A stretch of 64,000 nucleotides of DNA from Leishmania donovani (Eukaryota; Euglenozoa; Kinetoplastea; Trypanosomatida; Trypanosomatidae), in NCBI RefSeq assembly GCF_000227135.1, contig NC_018262.1:429572-493571 (forward strand). Reading direction: 5' to 3'. Shown here one piece after another: positions 43,906 through 53,557 of this stretch (position 1 is its first letter; every line of letters starts with the position of its first letter). The notes under the pieces are model-generated. The model saw nothing but the letters and a program-made list of their open reading frames with translations. It searched no databases and was not told where the DNA came from. The translations under genes were made by a program, and so were the position numbers.

Positions 43906-45375
43906 ATGACCGTTCTGCCACCCAAGATAAACGTCCCGGCGACGCCGGCGCTGGACGGAGTCGACATTAACTCTCTCTACGACGTCAATCACGGCAAGCT
44001 CCTTGGCAAAGGTGGCTTCTCCGAGGTGCTGGCGGTGCGCCACATTCCTAGCGGCGAGATACGCGCCTTGAAGGTGATGATGCGCCCGTCGCTGGTTGGA
44101 AAGAAGGCTGAAATGGTGGCGCACGAGAAGGAGATTCTGCGCCGCACTTGCCACCCCGCCATCATCACGCTGCATGAGGCGGTGCAGACCCCTGACAAGG
44201 TGTACTTCGCCCTCGACCTCATGAACGAAGATTTGTTTGAATTTATTGTGCGCAACAAAACCGTCAACGAGGACCTCTCGCGCGCCATAATGCACCAGCT
44301 AATGTCTGGTATTGCCTACCTGCATGAGCAGAGCATTGTGCACCGTGACATTAAGCCAGAGAACATCCTCATCAACGTCGTCGTCAAGAGTGAGGCCAAC
44401 AACGCAGCCAACGACGACTCCGAGTCGGCGACGCGGGTGGAGGGGCTCCAGGTGATGTCCGACATCAACAGCATCCCGCTGGAGAAGCTGAATGTGGAGG
44501 TGAAAATCGCGGACTTTGGTCTTGCCAAAGTTGTCATGGAGTGGGACGTCTGCAGTACGCCGTGTGGCACATCCTTTTACATTGCGCCTGAGGTGATCCG
44601 CGGCATTGAAGAGCAAGGTGCCAAGCCGCTCTGCACCAACCAGCGACTTGTCAAGAGCGTGGATGTGTGGTCTGCCGGCGTAGTCTTCTACGTGCTTCTC
44701 TGCGGCCGGCCGCCGTTCCATGGTCAGGTGCGCACCGGGCAGGACCGCCGCGACCTCCTCCGCAGGATTGACCACGGTGTCCTCTTCAACCCAAATCACG
44801 GCTGGGATTCCATCTCCGCAGAGGCGAAGAACCTGATTCTGAAGATGCTTGACCAAGAGTCCTCAAAGCGGATCACCTCTGATGAGGTTCTGCGGCATCC
44901 CTTCTTCACTGCCCACGGCTATTCGAGGCCCGTACCGGCGTCAGACGCACGCCGTCGCTTTATGCAGATGCAGCAGCTCTCTCTGAGGACCAAAGTCCCC
45001 GCTGCGCAGTCGGCCGAGGCCCAAGTCAAGACCATGTCACCCTTATCCGGCCCGGATGGGCAGCAGATCAAGGTCTCCTCGTCTGGTGGGGGGTCCTCCA
45101 GCAAGGGCAGCAGCAACAGCACGGGGAGCTTCCTTTCGAGCATCAAGGACTTCTTCGGCCACCGCTCAAAGCACACGTCGGACATCTCGAAAGAGGAGCG
45201 GCAGCGCATGCATGCCGAGTTGGCAGAGCTGCAGGCAACCGTGATCGCCGAGGAAGACCAGGAGGGGGATGTAACCTCCTACAAGCCCTCGATGCCGGTG
45301 AAGGAGGCGAAGCCCGCGCGCACAGCCGTGATGAACATGAAGGCAAAGGTGGGTCCCGACGCTTTGCGCAAGTGA
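43906..45375 (+). CDS. Protein kinase, CAMK group
   Basis: A 489-residue Ser/Thr kinase. The glycine loop GKGGFSEV is at 34-41, the ATP lysine at K56, the catalytic loop HRDIKPEN at 146-153 with D148, DFG at 203-205, CGT-SFYIAPE at 220-229, and the DVWSAGV block at 253-259. All key residues are present, so it should be active. The LDLMNEDLFEF hinge region and overall layout fit the CAMK group. A low-complexity insert of about 35 residues (161-195, rich in Asn, Asp and Ser) sits between the catalytic loop and DFG. The C-terminal 150 residues are Ser/Gly-rich with a charged, helix-prone part near 420-455; I see no calmodulin-binding or EF-hand motif. Substrate unknown. Confidence 0.93.
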   Translation: MTVLPPKINVPATPALDGVDINSLYDVNHGKLLGKGGFSEVLAVRHIPSGEIRALKVMMRPSLVGKKAEMVAHEKEILRRTCHPAIITLHEAVQTPDKVYFALDLMNEDLFEFIVRNKTVNEDLSRAIMHQLMSGIAYLHEQSIVHRDIKPENILINVVVKSEANNAANDDSESATRVEGLQVMSDINSIPLEKLNVEVKIADFGLAKVVMEWDVCSTPCGTSFYIAPEVIRGIEEQGAKPLCTNQRLVKSVDVWSAGVVFYVLLCGRPPFHGQVRTGQDRRDLLRRIDHGVLFNPNHGWDSISAEAKNLILKMLDQESSKRITSDEVLRHPFFTAHGYSRPVPASDARRRFMQMQQLSLRTKVPAAQSAEAQVKTMSPLSGPDGQQIKVSSSGGGSSSKGSSNSTGSFLSSIKDFFGHRSKHTSDISKEERQRMHAELAELQATVIAEEDQEGDVTSYKPSMPVKEAKPARTAVMNMKAKVGPDALRK

Positions 45376-46425
45376 TAGCCGGACCCCTTTTTCCCGTCTC
45401 CGCGTCCCTTTTTCGTCGTCACGCTGTTCGGGTTTCTCTCGGACCTCTTTCCCTCACCGCCATTCAGCAAGCGGATCGCAGTACTCCGGCTGTGCTTACA
45501 TGCTGTCGCTTGTGCAGAGGAGAAGGGTTGTAGACCCAATGATCAACTTATACCGCCTTACACCCCGTCACAACTGGCGCACACACACAGCGCAGCTTGA
45601 AAAGGCAGACAGATCCTTGCAGGGGTCGCGGTGCGCGTGGGCTTGTCTGTGCTACTCACCGATGAAGAAAAAAAGGTAAAATTGCGGCGATTTAAATCAC
45701 ACATCATGTTGTTGTTATCAACATCACCCGTAACCCCACCACCACCACCACACTTTCTCCCTCCGGTCTTTTGTGTGTCTTTGTTGTACTTTGGATCCTG
45801 TGCGTGTTCGGTCCTCCATCATTATGCCGCTGTACACCTTTTTTTTTTTCGTTTTGCACTGGCTCTCGTGTCTCCCTGAATCCTCGCTCACTCTCCCTGT
45901 GTTTTTCTGTCGTATGCTCACACGCGGAAAAGCACGCACATGTGCTGTAGTGCCGAGAAGTGAGAGTGGTGACGCGTGAAGGCCCTCACCATCTTTCCCT
46001 TACACACAAATCGTCGATGGCGCCGAGGGCAGAGGGTCGGTGCAACAGAAGTGAAAAGTGGCGACAGACGCAAACGTGCTTGCGTTGCATCGATGTGCAT
46101 GTACGCTGGACAGCACGTCCACACCTTTCGCTGAATCGCCCTGGTCCCTGTCTCGCATATTTCTATCCTTCTCGCATCTCCTACGGCTCCCATCCCCCTC
46201 AACCTCCCATGTGGCACCGCATCAATGAAACGCTCTGCAGCAAGGGAGCGACGCGCTGCTCCTGTTTCCAATCAGCGTTTTCCCTCCTCCATATATCCGT
46301 ATGCGTGTGGCTGTGGTGGTGGTTGGGGAGAGGGGGGGGCAGTTACGTAGGAGTGCTCGTTGTGCAAGTCGCTGCCTGCCTGCTCCGCTCCGGTAGCGGT
46401 AATCCTCTCTGTGCGCTTTGCCTTC

Positions 46426-46440
46426 TATATATATATATAA
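46426..46440 (+). repeat. (TA)n tract
   Basis: Short uninterrupted TA repeat. Confidence 0.85.
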
Positions 46441-46961
46441 GTATTATTTCGGTTCGTGCTTCCTTTGCTCTGCGTTTCTGACTTTCCACGTACAAACTAT
46501 GCGTAGCTCATCACGCGCATCTTCCCGTGTCTCGATGATTTCCTCGTTGTGTGGAGTTGTCATATCTTTGTTTGCTTCCTTTTATTTTCGCCGTCGCCGT
46601 CTTTTTTGTTCTTTTGTTTCGCTCGCTCGTGTTCTCGCATCCTTCAACCGCCACCACCCCCTCCACGCTCCCTTTTACTGTTGTCATCACTATTTACTCC
46701 GGTCCGTCAGTCAGTGACTCTCGCGCAAAACCAGATGAAATTCGCAAAGAGACAGAGACAGACGCACGCCGCGCAAACGTCAGTAAACCGGAAAAGAAGC
46801 GCGTGTGTCGGTATCTCTGCGCTGTGGCCTGTGTGCTTCGACTCCCTCTCCCCTGCAGCAAAAGAAAGGAAAAAGGGAAAAGATGCATTCATCGCTGCAA
46901 CCGCCAAGGGCTTTGCTTGCAACACTTATGGCACGCAGCAAGCGCTTTTTTTCTTTTTTGC

Positions 46962-47275
46962 GAACGGTCACCTCTGCCCGTGCTACAGGAGTCCAACGTC
47001 ATTCTATCCCCAGCCCTGCGACAGGGTCCATCGCTTGGCGCAAAGCAGTGGTAAACACGCCTTGCAGCAAAATGCCGACCCAGTCACCTGAGCACGACCT
47101 CACCATCAAAATACACCCCCACCCACCGCTCTGCAGGTCGCCCCGACCCAACGCCGTCCAGGACCTGGCCAGCCGCAGCAACAGCAGCAATAAATCGCAC
47201 TGCCCTCTTCCCCCCCCCTTTACGTCGCAGGCGCTGGACCCTGTGATGCCACGCTGAGGTGTTCCTCGTCATCAG
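46962..47275 (+). mobile_element. SIDER-like retroposon, diverged and shortened copy
   Basis: Shares with the copy at 49857-50380 the blocks GACAGGGTCCAT, ACGCCGTCCAGGACCTG, CAGCAGCAATAAATCGCACTG and CGCTGGACCCTGTGATG, and a closely similar 3' end. It lacks about 200 bp of internal sequence and carries many substitutions, so it is an older member of the same family. It is on the sense strand in the 3' region of the CAMK gene. Confidence 0.7.
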
Positions 47276-47644
47276 AGCTCAACAAATGCCGGGGAAAAGA
47301 AGGGGCACTGGGTAGTCCAAGTGCTGCACACACACCCGCACGTGAGCCTCTCCGTGTGAGAGCACAGAGCTTGGATTTGCGCTTTCTTCGCTTTACGCGA
47401 GCTTCTTCTCTGGCCCCCACCCCCTCGCACGTCTCTTCTCGGTCGGACCTTCTGCCGCCTCTACACCAAAGCCACCGTCTCCAGCTCGAGCTCTCTCCCT
47501 CCCTCTCTCTCTTGCTTTACTGTGTGCTTTCTATCGGCGACAAACATGTGTGCCTGTCGTTGTCAATCGCAACCTCCACATTGCTTTAAGAAACGAACAT
47601 TGGGTGTTCTCCCCCCTTTTCCCTTCTATCTAACCCATCCACCC

Positions 47645-47646
47645 AG
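47645..47646 (+). promoter_or_regulatory. Candidate spliced-leader acceptor AG for the gene at 47842
   Basis: AG after the pyrimidine-rich run 47609-47644, giving a 5' UTR of about 195 nt. Confidence 0.4.
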
Positions 47647-47841
47647 CTGTCCCCGCGTCCACAAGCAGCCTCGCTCACGTGCGAGGAGGTCGACTTTCCA
47701 GAGCACACGCGGGGCAGCCCTCGTGGGTGCTCAAAAGGAGGTGCAGAACCTGGCTGGGGCACAGCAGCAGCAGAGTAGCACCAGCACCAGCCACGGCGGG
47801 AATCTTAGTAGGCAACAAGGAGTCGAAACAGGTGCCAAGTA

Positions 47842-49584
47842 ATGGGTAAGCGAAACGAAAGCGGTGGCGGCGATGTATCGTCGTTGCGCCGCCACCGCAG
47901 CCGTCGGTCCGACCGGCGTGACGACGATGACGACGTAGGCGACTACGGCGACCGGCATCGTCGCCGGCGCCGTGACAGCGACTCGCTCGCTGACCGCCAG
48001 CATCACCATCACCACCGACATCGCAGCTCGCACCACCATCGCCGAGGCAGCGCGGAGGGAAGGGAAGACAGCAGTGATGTCACGCGATCGGAGCGTGTCT
48101 TACGGTCTCATCACCGCCCGCGACCGGAGCTCAGCGACAGTGACGACGAGTACGGCAACTTCAACGATAATCGTCTCTCGCGTCGGCGGCGCGACGGTCA
48201 GCAGCGTCGGGAGCGCAGTCGAAGTGAAGAAGATGACATAGACGACCGGCGTGGGAGACGAGAGAAAGGGAAGCGGTATCGCGACACTGCGGCGACAGAC
48301 GATGACGACGACGGTCGTCAGCAAGGTCGCAAGTGTCGTCGTGACGGTCGACAGAGCGTCGACGAGGCGAGTCGCAGCGTGGGTGGCAACGCTGCAGCAA
48401 ACTTGAGCGATTGCCGCGCCTACGGGGATCGCTTCCAGGCGGGCAACAGTGCGGCCAGCTCGACTTACACGGAGAGCAGCACAGTGGACTGGAGCTCCCG
48501 TCGCGGTCGTCAGCGCATGCGGGGTCTTGCGTACGACGTGGACCAGCGGAAGCGTTTTCTGGGCTTTCTGGACCGCTGCGATGCATCAGGCGGCCGTGCG
48601 GCGGCAGCGGCGATGGAGTTCGGAATCGGTCCTGACGGCCTTGTGCAGATGCCTCCACCGCCCACGCTCGTGCGCCGCCAGAATCGCAGCCGGTTTGGCG
48701 CCACCGACAACAACGATGGAAACGGCAGCGGTGTTTGCCAGCAGCCGCAGCAGCACCGTCGACGACGCCCGCCCAACTCCGTAGCTCCGATGGCGAACAC
48801 CCACGACAAGGACGGCGACGACAACAGCTCTGTTGCATCGCACGAGTCCCTCTACAACGACCCTGCGGCGGCAGACATGGGCATTCTGCCCGACATCATT
48901 CCACCGTCCAATCTCTACCGCGTCGCTCTCTGCGGGGTAGACCTTTCGGTGACGGCCTCGCACCTAAGCTCGATGGTGGCGCAGCTGCTGGGCGGTGGTG
49001 CGAAGCCGTGGCGCGTGCGCCGACCGGCGCGTGAGATGCTGCACGCCGCAGTAAGCTACAACCACGTTGCGCAGCAACAGCCTCGGCACCAGCAGCCGCT
49101 CCCATCAAACAAGTGCATCATCACGAGCGCAGCGTCGTCGTCTGGGGTGCTCGCTGACCTGCCAGCAAGTATGAGCAACACTTCTCACAGCGTCGAGACC
49201 TCACTGATCGACGTGCTGTCGTGCGAGCCCTCCATCATCGGAGACAGGGGCGTGCTCCCTGACGCTGACGGCAGCAACGCCGCCTCGGGCGTGCTGGGCA
49301 ATGGGGTAGAGCCGATCAGCGGCATCTTGCAGGATGAAGCGGAGGGTCAGCAGATGCACAAGGAGGCGAAAGAGAACGACGAAGGCGTGCTGCCGGACGC
49401 GTCGCCGCTTCCGCAGCCACCGCATCCGGCCACCCCCGCGTTCTACCTCCCCGGCCTGCACGATGTCAACGGCCCGGGCGGAATGGTGGTGCTGGAGTTC
49501 ACTGAACAGACGCATGCGCTCCGCTCCGTGCAGCTGCTAAATGGTGCATACGTGAATGGCCGACGCGTGGTCGCATCCATGTAG
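47842..49584 (+). CDS. Arg/Asp/Ser-rich protein with a split RRM-like fold
   Basis: A 580-residue protein. Residues 1-160 are dominated by RRR, DDD and HHH runs with SR/RS and RD pairs, as in SR-type splicing or RNA-processing proteins. LYRVALCGVD at 358-367 resembles the first strand (RNP2) of an RRM. The last 35 residues (GGMVVLEF, then QLLNGAYVNGRRV) resemble strand 3, helix 2 and strand 4. They are separated by about 180 residues, so a single RRM would carry a long insert. That insert holds five of six copies of a short motif G-(V/I)-L-x-(D/N): residues 347, 435, 470, 483, 494 and 515. I do not recognise a named orthologue. Nuclear RNA-binding is an inference. The start is the only ATG near the 5' end. 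Confidence 0.8.
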   Translation: MGKRNESGGGDVSSLRRHRSRRSDRRDDDDDVGDYGDRHRRRRRDSDSLADRQHHHHHRHRSSHHHRRGSAEGREDSSDVTRSERVLRSHHRPRPELSDSDDEYGNFNDNRLSRRRRDGQQRRERSRSEEDDIDDRRGRREKGKRYRDTAATDDDDDGRQQGRKCRRDGRQSVDEASRSVGGNAAANLSDCRAYGDRFQAGNSAASSTYTESSTVDWSSRRGRQRMRGLAYDVDQRKRFLGFLDRCDASGGRAAAAAMEFGIGPDGLVQMPPPPTLVRRQNRSRFGATDNNDGNGSGVCQQPQQHRRRRPPNSVAPMANTHDKDGDDNSSVASHESLYNDPAAADMGILPDIIPPSNLYRVALCGVDLSVTASHLSSMVAQLLGGGAKPWRVRRPAREMLHAAVSYNHVAQQQPRHQQPLPSNKCIITSAASSSGVLADLPASMSNTSHSVETSLIDVLSCEPSIIGDRGVLPDADGSNAASGVLGNGVEPISGILQDEAEGQQMHKEAKENDEGVLPDASPLPQPPHPATPAFYLPGLHDVNGPGGMVVLEFTEQTHALRSVQLLNGAYVNGRRVVASM

Positions 49585-51022
49585 CCGCCGCTGTGTCATC
49601 TCGTGCTTTGGTGTGCGTACATCTCAGATTGATCATTTTGGTTGCGTGTGTGTGTGTCTACTGGCGGCGCTGTGAAGAGGGTGCGGTGCGCCTTCATCAA
49701 GGCCTCACTTCGTCCTTGCGGCCCACTCACTCACCCCACCTCTCATTCGTTTCCGAAGACGTCACGACGGCAAATGTTTGGATGGCAGGGCATCGGGCAG
49801 AAGAGCGTGAGCCGAAAGATGCGGAGCGCAGCGCGCGGTGTTTCATTCTTCTTTCTTCAACGTGTGTCCATTCTCTGCCGTGCAGCAGGAGTCCGACGCC
49901 ACTCTGCTGCCCCCGACCCTGCCACAGGGTCCATTTCACCTGGTGCGAAGCAGCCGGAGACACAAGCCCGTACAGCAGTGCGCCGGCCCAGCCATCGGAG
50001 AACGGCCTCTGGCCCAAATGCTGCCCCCTCAGGGTGCCGCTCAGGGCTCCCCGCACCAGCAGGCAGTGTGACGGCCGGGGGTGGGATACGCTCGAGCCAC
50101 GCTGACGCTTCGCCCATCATGTGGATGGCACAGGCGTGTTCGCTGTGGCAGGTCGCTCCGACGCCACGCCGTCCAGGACCTGACCAGCCGACATCAGCAG
50201 CAATGAATCGCACTGGCCTCCCCTCACCCCCCCCTTTGGGTTGTAGGTGCTTGACCCTGTCACCGCCAGAGGTGCTTCGGCATTGGCAGGGATAAGGGGG
50301 AGGGGTCGCTTGGCGTCCCCACACACAGAGTGAGGGCGCTGGACCCTGTGATGTCACGCTGGGGTAGTCCTCGTCGTCAGGGGCGCGTTGTTACAGCCAA
50401 GGCGATAAGTCCACACCGCTGCGTCAAAGGCGGATAAAAGGGAACGAAAGATGCACATGTGCCCGCATTGTGTGCATGCCTCTAAGTGTGTGGGTAAATG
50501 GGGGTGGGGAAGGGGGGCCGGGCCCCGCGTGTCTCTCGCACATAGAGATCCACCCGCAGCCCCATCAGTAGCTCTCCCTTTAGGGTCGCTCCCTCTCGCT
50601 CTACAGAGTGTAACATCTCTCCTTCTCGCCTCTGCGCCTCTGCCGCTCCTCTTTATATTCTGCGCCCCTCACATCTCCAATCTTGTTCCTATGCGGCACC
50701 GCTTCGGCTTGTGCGCTGTTGCTGCTCCCACCCATGCATCCTTGGCTCTTAAGAACGAACGCACATACGCAAACGGCGGCGGGGCCTTTTTTTGGCGCGT
50801 GCGCAGAGGGCGACTCAAGCACCACAATCGCACACGTAGATCTACGCGCATACAACCCTCTCCTTTAGCCGCCTCTCGCGTCTCGCCACGGGGACCGCCT
50901 CCTCTCTCCTCTGTGTGTCTGTGTGTGTGGAGGGGGTGCACCTATACATGCATGCATCGATCTGAGGTGCCTGCTGGAGGCATACACGTACACGGATACA
51001 TACGGATCTGAGCCGAGGCAAC
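49585..51022. other. Intergenic region with a SIDER copy
   Basis: The first 270 bases are UTR-like, then a complete SIDER2-like copy (49857-50380), then CT-rich leader sequence for the next gene with several pyrimidine/AG combinations (50605, 50868). No gene recognised. Confidence 0.75.
49857..50380 (+). mobile_element. SIDER2-like retroposon, complete sense copy
   Basis: Intact reference copy of the 524-bp repeat, used here to define its ends (CAACGTGTG at the left, GTCCTCGTCGTC at the right). It is very similar to 26304-26826 and 1-422. It lies in the 3' region of the RRM-like gene on the sense strand, the usual place for SIDER2, which is associated with mRNA turnover. Confidence 0.8.
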
Positions 51023-53557
51023 ATGGAGACGCTTGGGCTTCCCCTCACCCCGGGCTCGACCACTGCCATTCTGCACCCATTCAATGTTTTACGCGTAAGT
51101 TACGCTGTCTTGAGGCATGCCCTTAGCGCCTTCAACCCTGACACTGCGGTGGTGCGCCGCACGCACCACCGCTCGCGCTCCCACGCAGGGGCTTCAGAAA
51201 GCCGGCTTGGCGCTGAAAGCGGTGACGGTGGAGGTGGCGACGCGGCCTCGGTGGCGTCCTCACGCCAGTCGCGAAGGTCTGCGCGCAGCGCTGCAGGTGA
51301 GCCGTCAAGCGAGCGCCCGCATCGGCGTCACCGCTCCGATAACGGCGACTCTACGGCGACGCCAACAGGTCAGCGTCGCCACCGCCGCTCTTCCATCGAG
51401 AGTGACAAGAGCAGCAGAGGTGCAGCTAAAGGGGTGCCAGCAGCGTCCTCAAACCGCCGCACGCGCAGCGCTGAAGAACCGCTCGTCGTGTCGAGACGTG
51501 CTTCCGCGGACGGTGGAGGCAGCAGTATCACCAGCGCGCCCGGCTCGAGTGGCGGTCGGGTGCGCCGCAGTCATAGCGATGGATCCCGCAGCCGCGCACC
51601 GGCCCTCCCTGGCGGCCAAGTTGGCCTCGGTAGTGGCAGCACTCGCATGAGCTCTTCACTGGCATCTTCGGCATCGCACCCGCTTTCTCGGGTGGCAACC
51701 GCGGCATTAGCAAGTGGTCTGACCCCTCCACTGGCCCCTCCGCCCCCTGTCACGGACATCGGCAAGCCCCCGCTGAGTTCCCGTCGTCTCTCGAGCTCGC
51801 GCACCGCTGCTAGCACGCCCGATGTGGCGACTCGCTCGCGGCATCGTCATCACCGTAGCAGCAGCGGTGGTGGGCTCAGCAGCAGCAGTCAGCGCTCCTC
51901 ACGCTCGCGTCAAAGCGACAACGGCGACGACAAAGACGAAGCGGGGAGCAGCGTTATCGTCGTTCGCGATGGCGAAGCGGCTCGACTCGGCTCGAAAATG
52001 TCAGCGTGGTCGCCGACGAGCTGGTGGCGACGCATGCGGGCGAAAAACATGACGCGGCCGGCGTACCTCATCGACCACGTCATTCATGCTGTCCCAGTAG
52101 CCATTGTGCACTACTGCTGTGAGCTGAAGCGGCAGCTGGCGACTCTGCCGCTGCTGCGCTTCTCAGACCTACTACCGTCGCCTGGAACAGCGAAAACGCG
52201 GGGCGGCACTTGCAAAAGCCCCGCGGGTGCAGCCGCAGCGGCGTGGTTGCCCACCGAAGGATGGTTTGAGAAGCTCCCTGCCCCGTACGTGGCCCACCTC
52301 CTCCTCATGCGGTGGATGCTGGCGGCGACCGAGGCGTACATTGAGAAGCTCTTCTTCGACCAGAGCCTGGTGGTGCGGCAACTGCGCAGCAAGCGGATTC
52401 GGCGGCGGTTGCTAGGCTGGGGATTAAGACTTGTATCTCACACTGTCTTTGATCCTTTCCTGCTGAGTATTGTGGTGCCGCTGCTGCTCTCCTGGGGTGC
52501 GACTCCCAACGCTGGCGACGCGTCATCGCCGCTGCCGTCACCGCCGCCTCGAGTTCTCTTCACGGTAGCCGGTGCCGTGCGGGGCCTGGTGATTAGCGCA
52601 GCGGGTGTAACGATTCAGCAGCTCTTGATGCCCCTGGCGAGCCAGCTAGTGGACCGGGCGGTGCTGACTGTCTTCGAGTCAGTCGAGTACCTCATCATGC
52701 GCCGCTACGCCCAGTGGTCGGACGAAGATGAGGACAATGACTACAACGAGGATGACGAGGACGATGACGATCGTGCGTCGCTCGCCTCGGGTGCTAGCGA
52801 GGGAGCGCGCTCTCAACAGAGTGTGAACATGTCGATTGCCACCACCGCTCCCAGTGGTGGCGGGGCGGGCGGAACGGCTACACTCTCGGCAGAGAAGCGC
52901 GTAGAGCATGTGCAGCGTCGATTGCGGCGAGAGCGCCGCGAGCGCCGTAAGCGACGTGAGCGGCGGCAAGCCGAGCGGGAGCATGCCATGCGGCTGGCCA
53001 TTCTTCGCGCCATTGTGTACCGCGTCGTGGCCTCTCTTGTGGCCCAGTCGCTCATTGATCATCCGCTTAGCGTGTTGGTGGAACTGCTGCGCGGTCGCGC
53101 GACACTGCACCTCACGGGACTCCTTCGACCGTACGCGGTCATGACGGATGCGAGTGATGGACTTTCATGGGCGAATCTGTGGCGGTACGCCTTGCAGTTG
53201 GCGGACACGACCGTAACGGTCAGCGACGCGACAAATGGAGGAGATGCCGACGAAGAAGGCGTGCCGCCGATGGTAACGGTGCTGCGTCGAGCCGGTCGCA
53301 TGATTACGCAGGAGGTGGTTGTGCTGTCTTCTAGTGTTTTGACGGCATCTGGGCAGACGGCGGCCATTGCGGCGGTGCAGCAGCGCGCTGCACAAACGGT
53401 CGCGCAGGGCGGCATTCCATCAGCGGCCGACAGCGCACATTTCATGGCACGCACTCTTTCGTCCCTCTCACCCTTCTATTACGGCATTCAGTTCACTGTG
53501 ATTGACAAAGTGCTGAGCTTCTACATGGCCGTGTGGACGCGGTTGACGAAGCAGTAG
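51023..53557 (+). CDS. Probable divergent mitochondrial carrier-like membrane protein (SLC25A46/Ugo1-type candidate)
   Basis: An 844-residue protein with three carrier-like signatures at the ends of hydrophobic segments: HPFNVLR (18-24, close to the SLC25 PxDxxR form), DPFLLSI (477-483) and HPLSVLV (680-686). The stretch before the third (VASLVAQSLIDHPLSVLVELLRGR) resembles the last repeat of SLC25A46-type outer-membrane proteins, and the C-terminus (FYYGIQF...) also fits. Other hydrophobic segments lie near 350-370, 425-440, 475-490 and 510-545. Two low-complexity inserts are present: Ser/Arg-rich at 45-325 and acidic then basic at 567-655. SLC25A46/Ugo1 proteins act in mitochondrial membrane fusion and contacts. 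The family call is by eye; an unrelated membrane protein remains possible. Expression as one intact gene is well supported by composition. Confidence 0.8.
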   Translation: METLGLPLTPGSTTAILHPFNVLRVSYAVLRHALSAFNPDTAVVRRTHHRSRSHAGASESRLGAESGDGGGGDAASVASSRQSRRSARSAAGEPSSERPHRRHRSDNGDSTATPTGQRRHRRSSIESDKSSRGAAKGVPAASSNRRTRSAEEPLVVSRRASADGGGSSITSAPGSSGGRVRRSHSDGSRSRAPALPGGQVGLGSGSTRMSSSLASSASHPLSRVATAALASGLTPPLAPPPPVTDIGKPPLSSRRLSSSRTAASTPDVATRSRHRHHRSSSGGGLSSSSQRSSRSRQSDNGDDKDEAGSSVIVVRDGEAARLGSKMSAWSPTSWWRRMRAKNMTRPAYLIDHVIHAVPVAIVHYCCELKRQLATLPLLRFSDLLPSPGTAKTRGGTCKSPAGAAAAAWLPTEGWFEKLPAPYVAHLLLMRWMLAATEAYIEKLFFDQSLVVRQLRSKRIRRRLLGWGLRLVSHTVFDPFLLSIVVPLLLSWGATPNAGDASSPLPSPPPRVLFTVAGAVRGLVISAAGVTIQQLLMPLASQLVDRAVLTVFESVEYLIMRRYAQWSDEDEDNDYNEDDEDDDDRASLASGASEGARSQQSVNMSIATTAPSGGGAGGTATLSAEKRVEHVQRRLRRERRERRKRRERRQAEREHAMRLAILRAIVYRVVASLVAQSLIDHPLSVLVELLRGRATLHLTGLLRPYAVMTDASDGLSWANLWRYALQLADTTVTVSDATNGGDADEEGVPPMVTVLRRAGRMITQEVVVLSSSVLTASGQTAAIAAVQQRAAQTVAQGGIPSAADSAHFMARTLSSLSPFYYGIQFTVIDKVLSFYMAVWTRLTKQ

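Larger units (their letters stand above)
45376..47841. other. Intergenic region after the CAMK gene
   Basis: UTR sequence with a TA tract (46426-46440), a diverged SIDER-like copy (46962-47275) and a long pyrimidine-rich stretch (47480-47645) leading to the next gene. No gene recognised. Confidence 0.75.
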
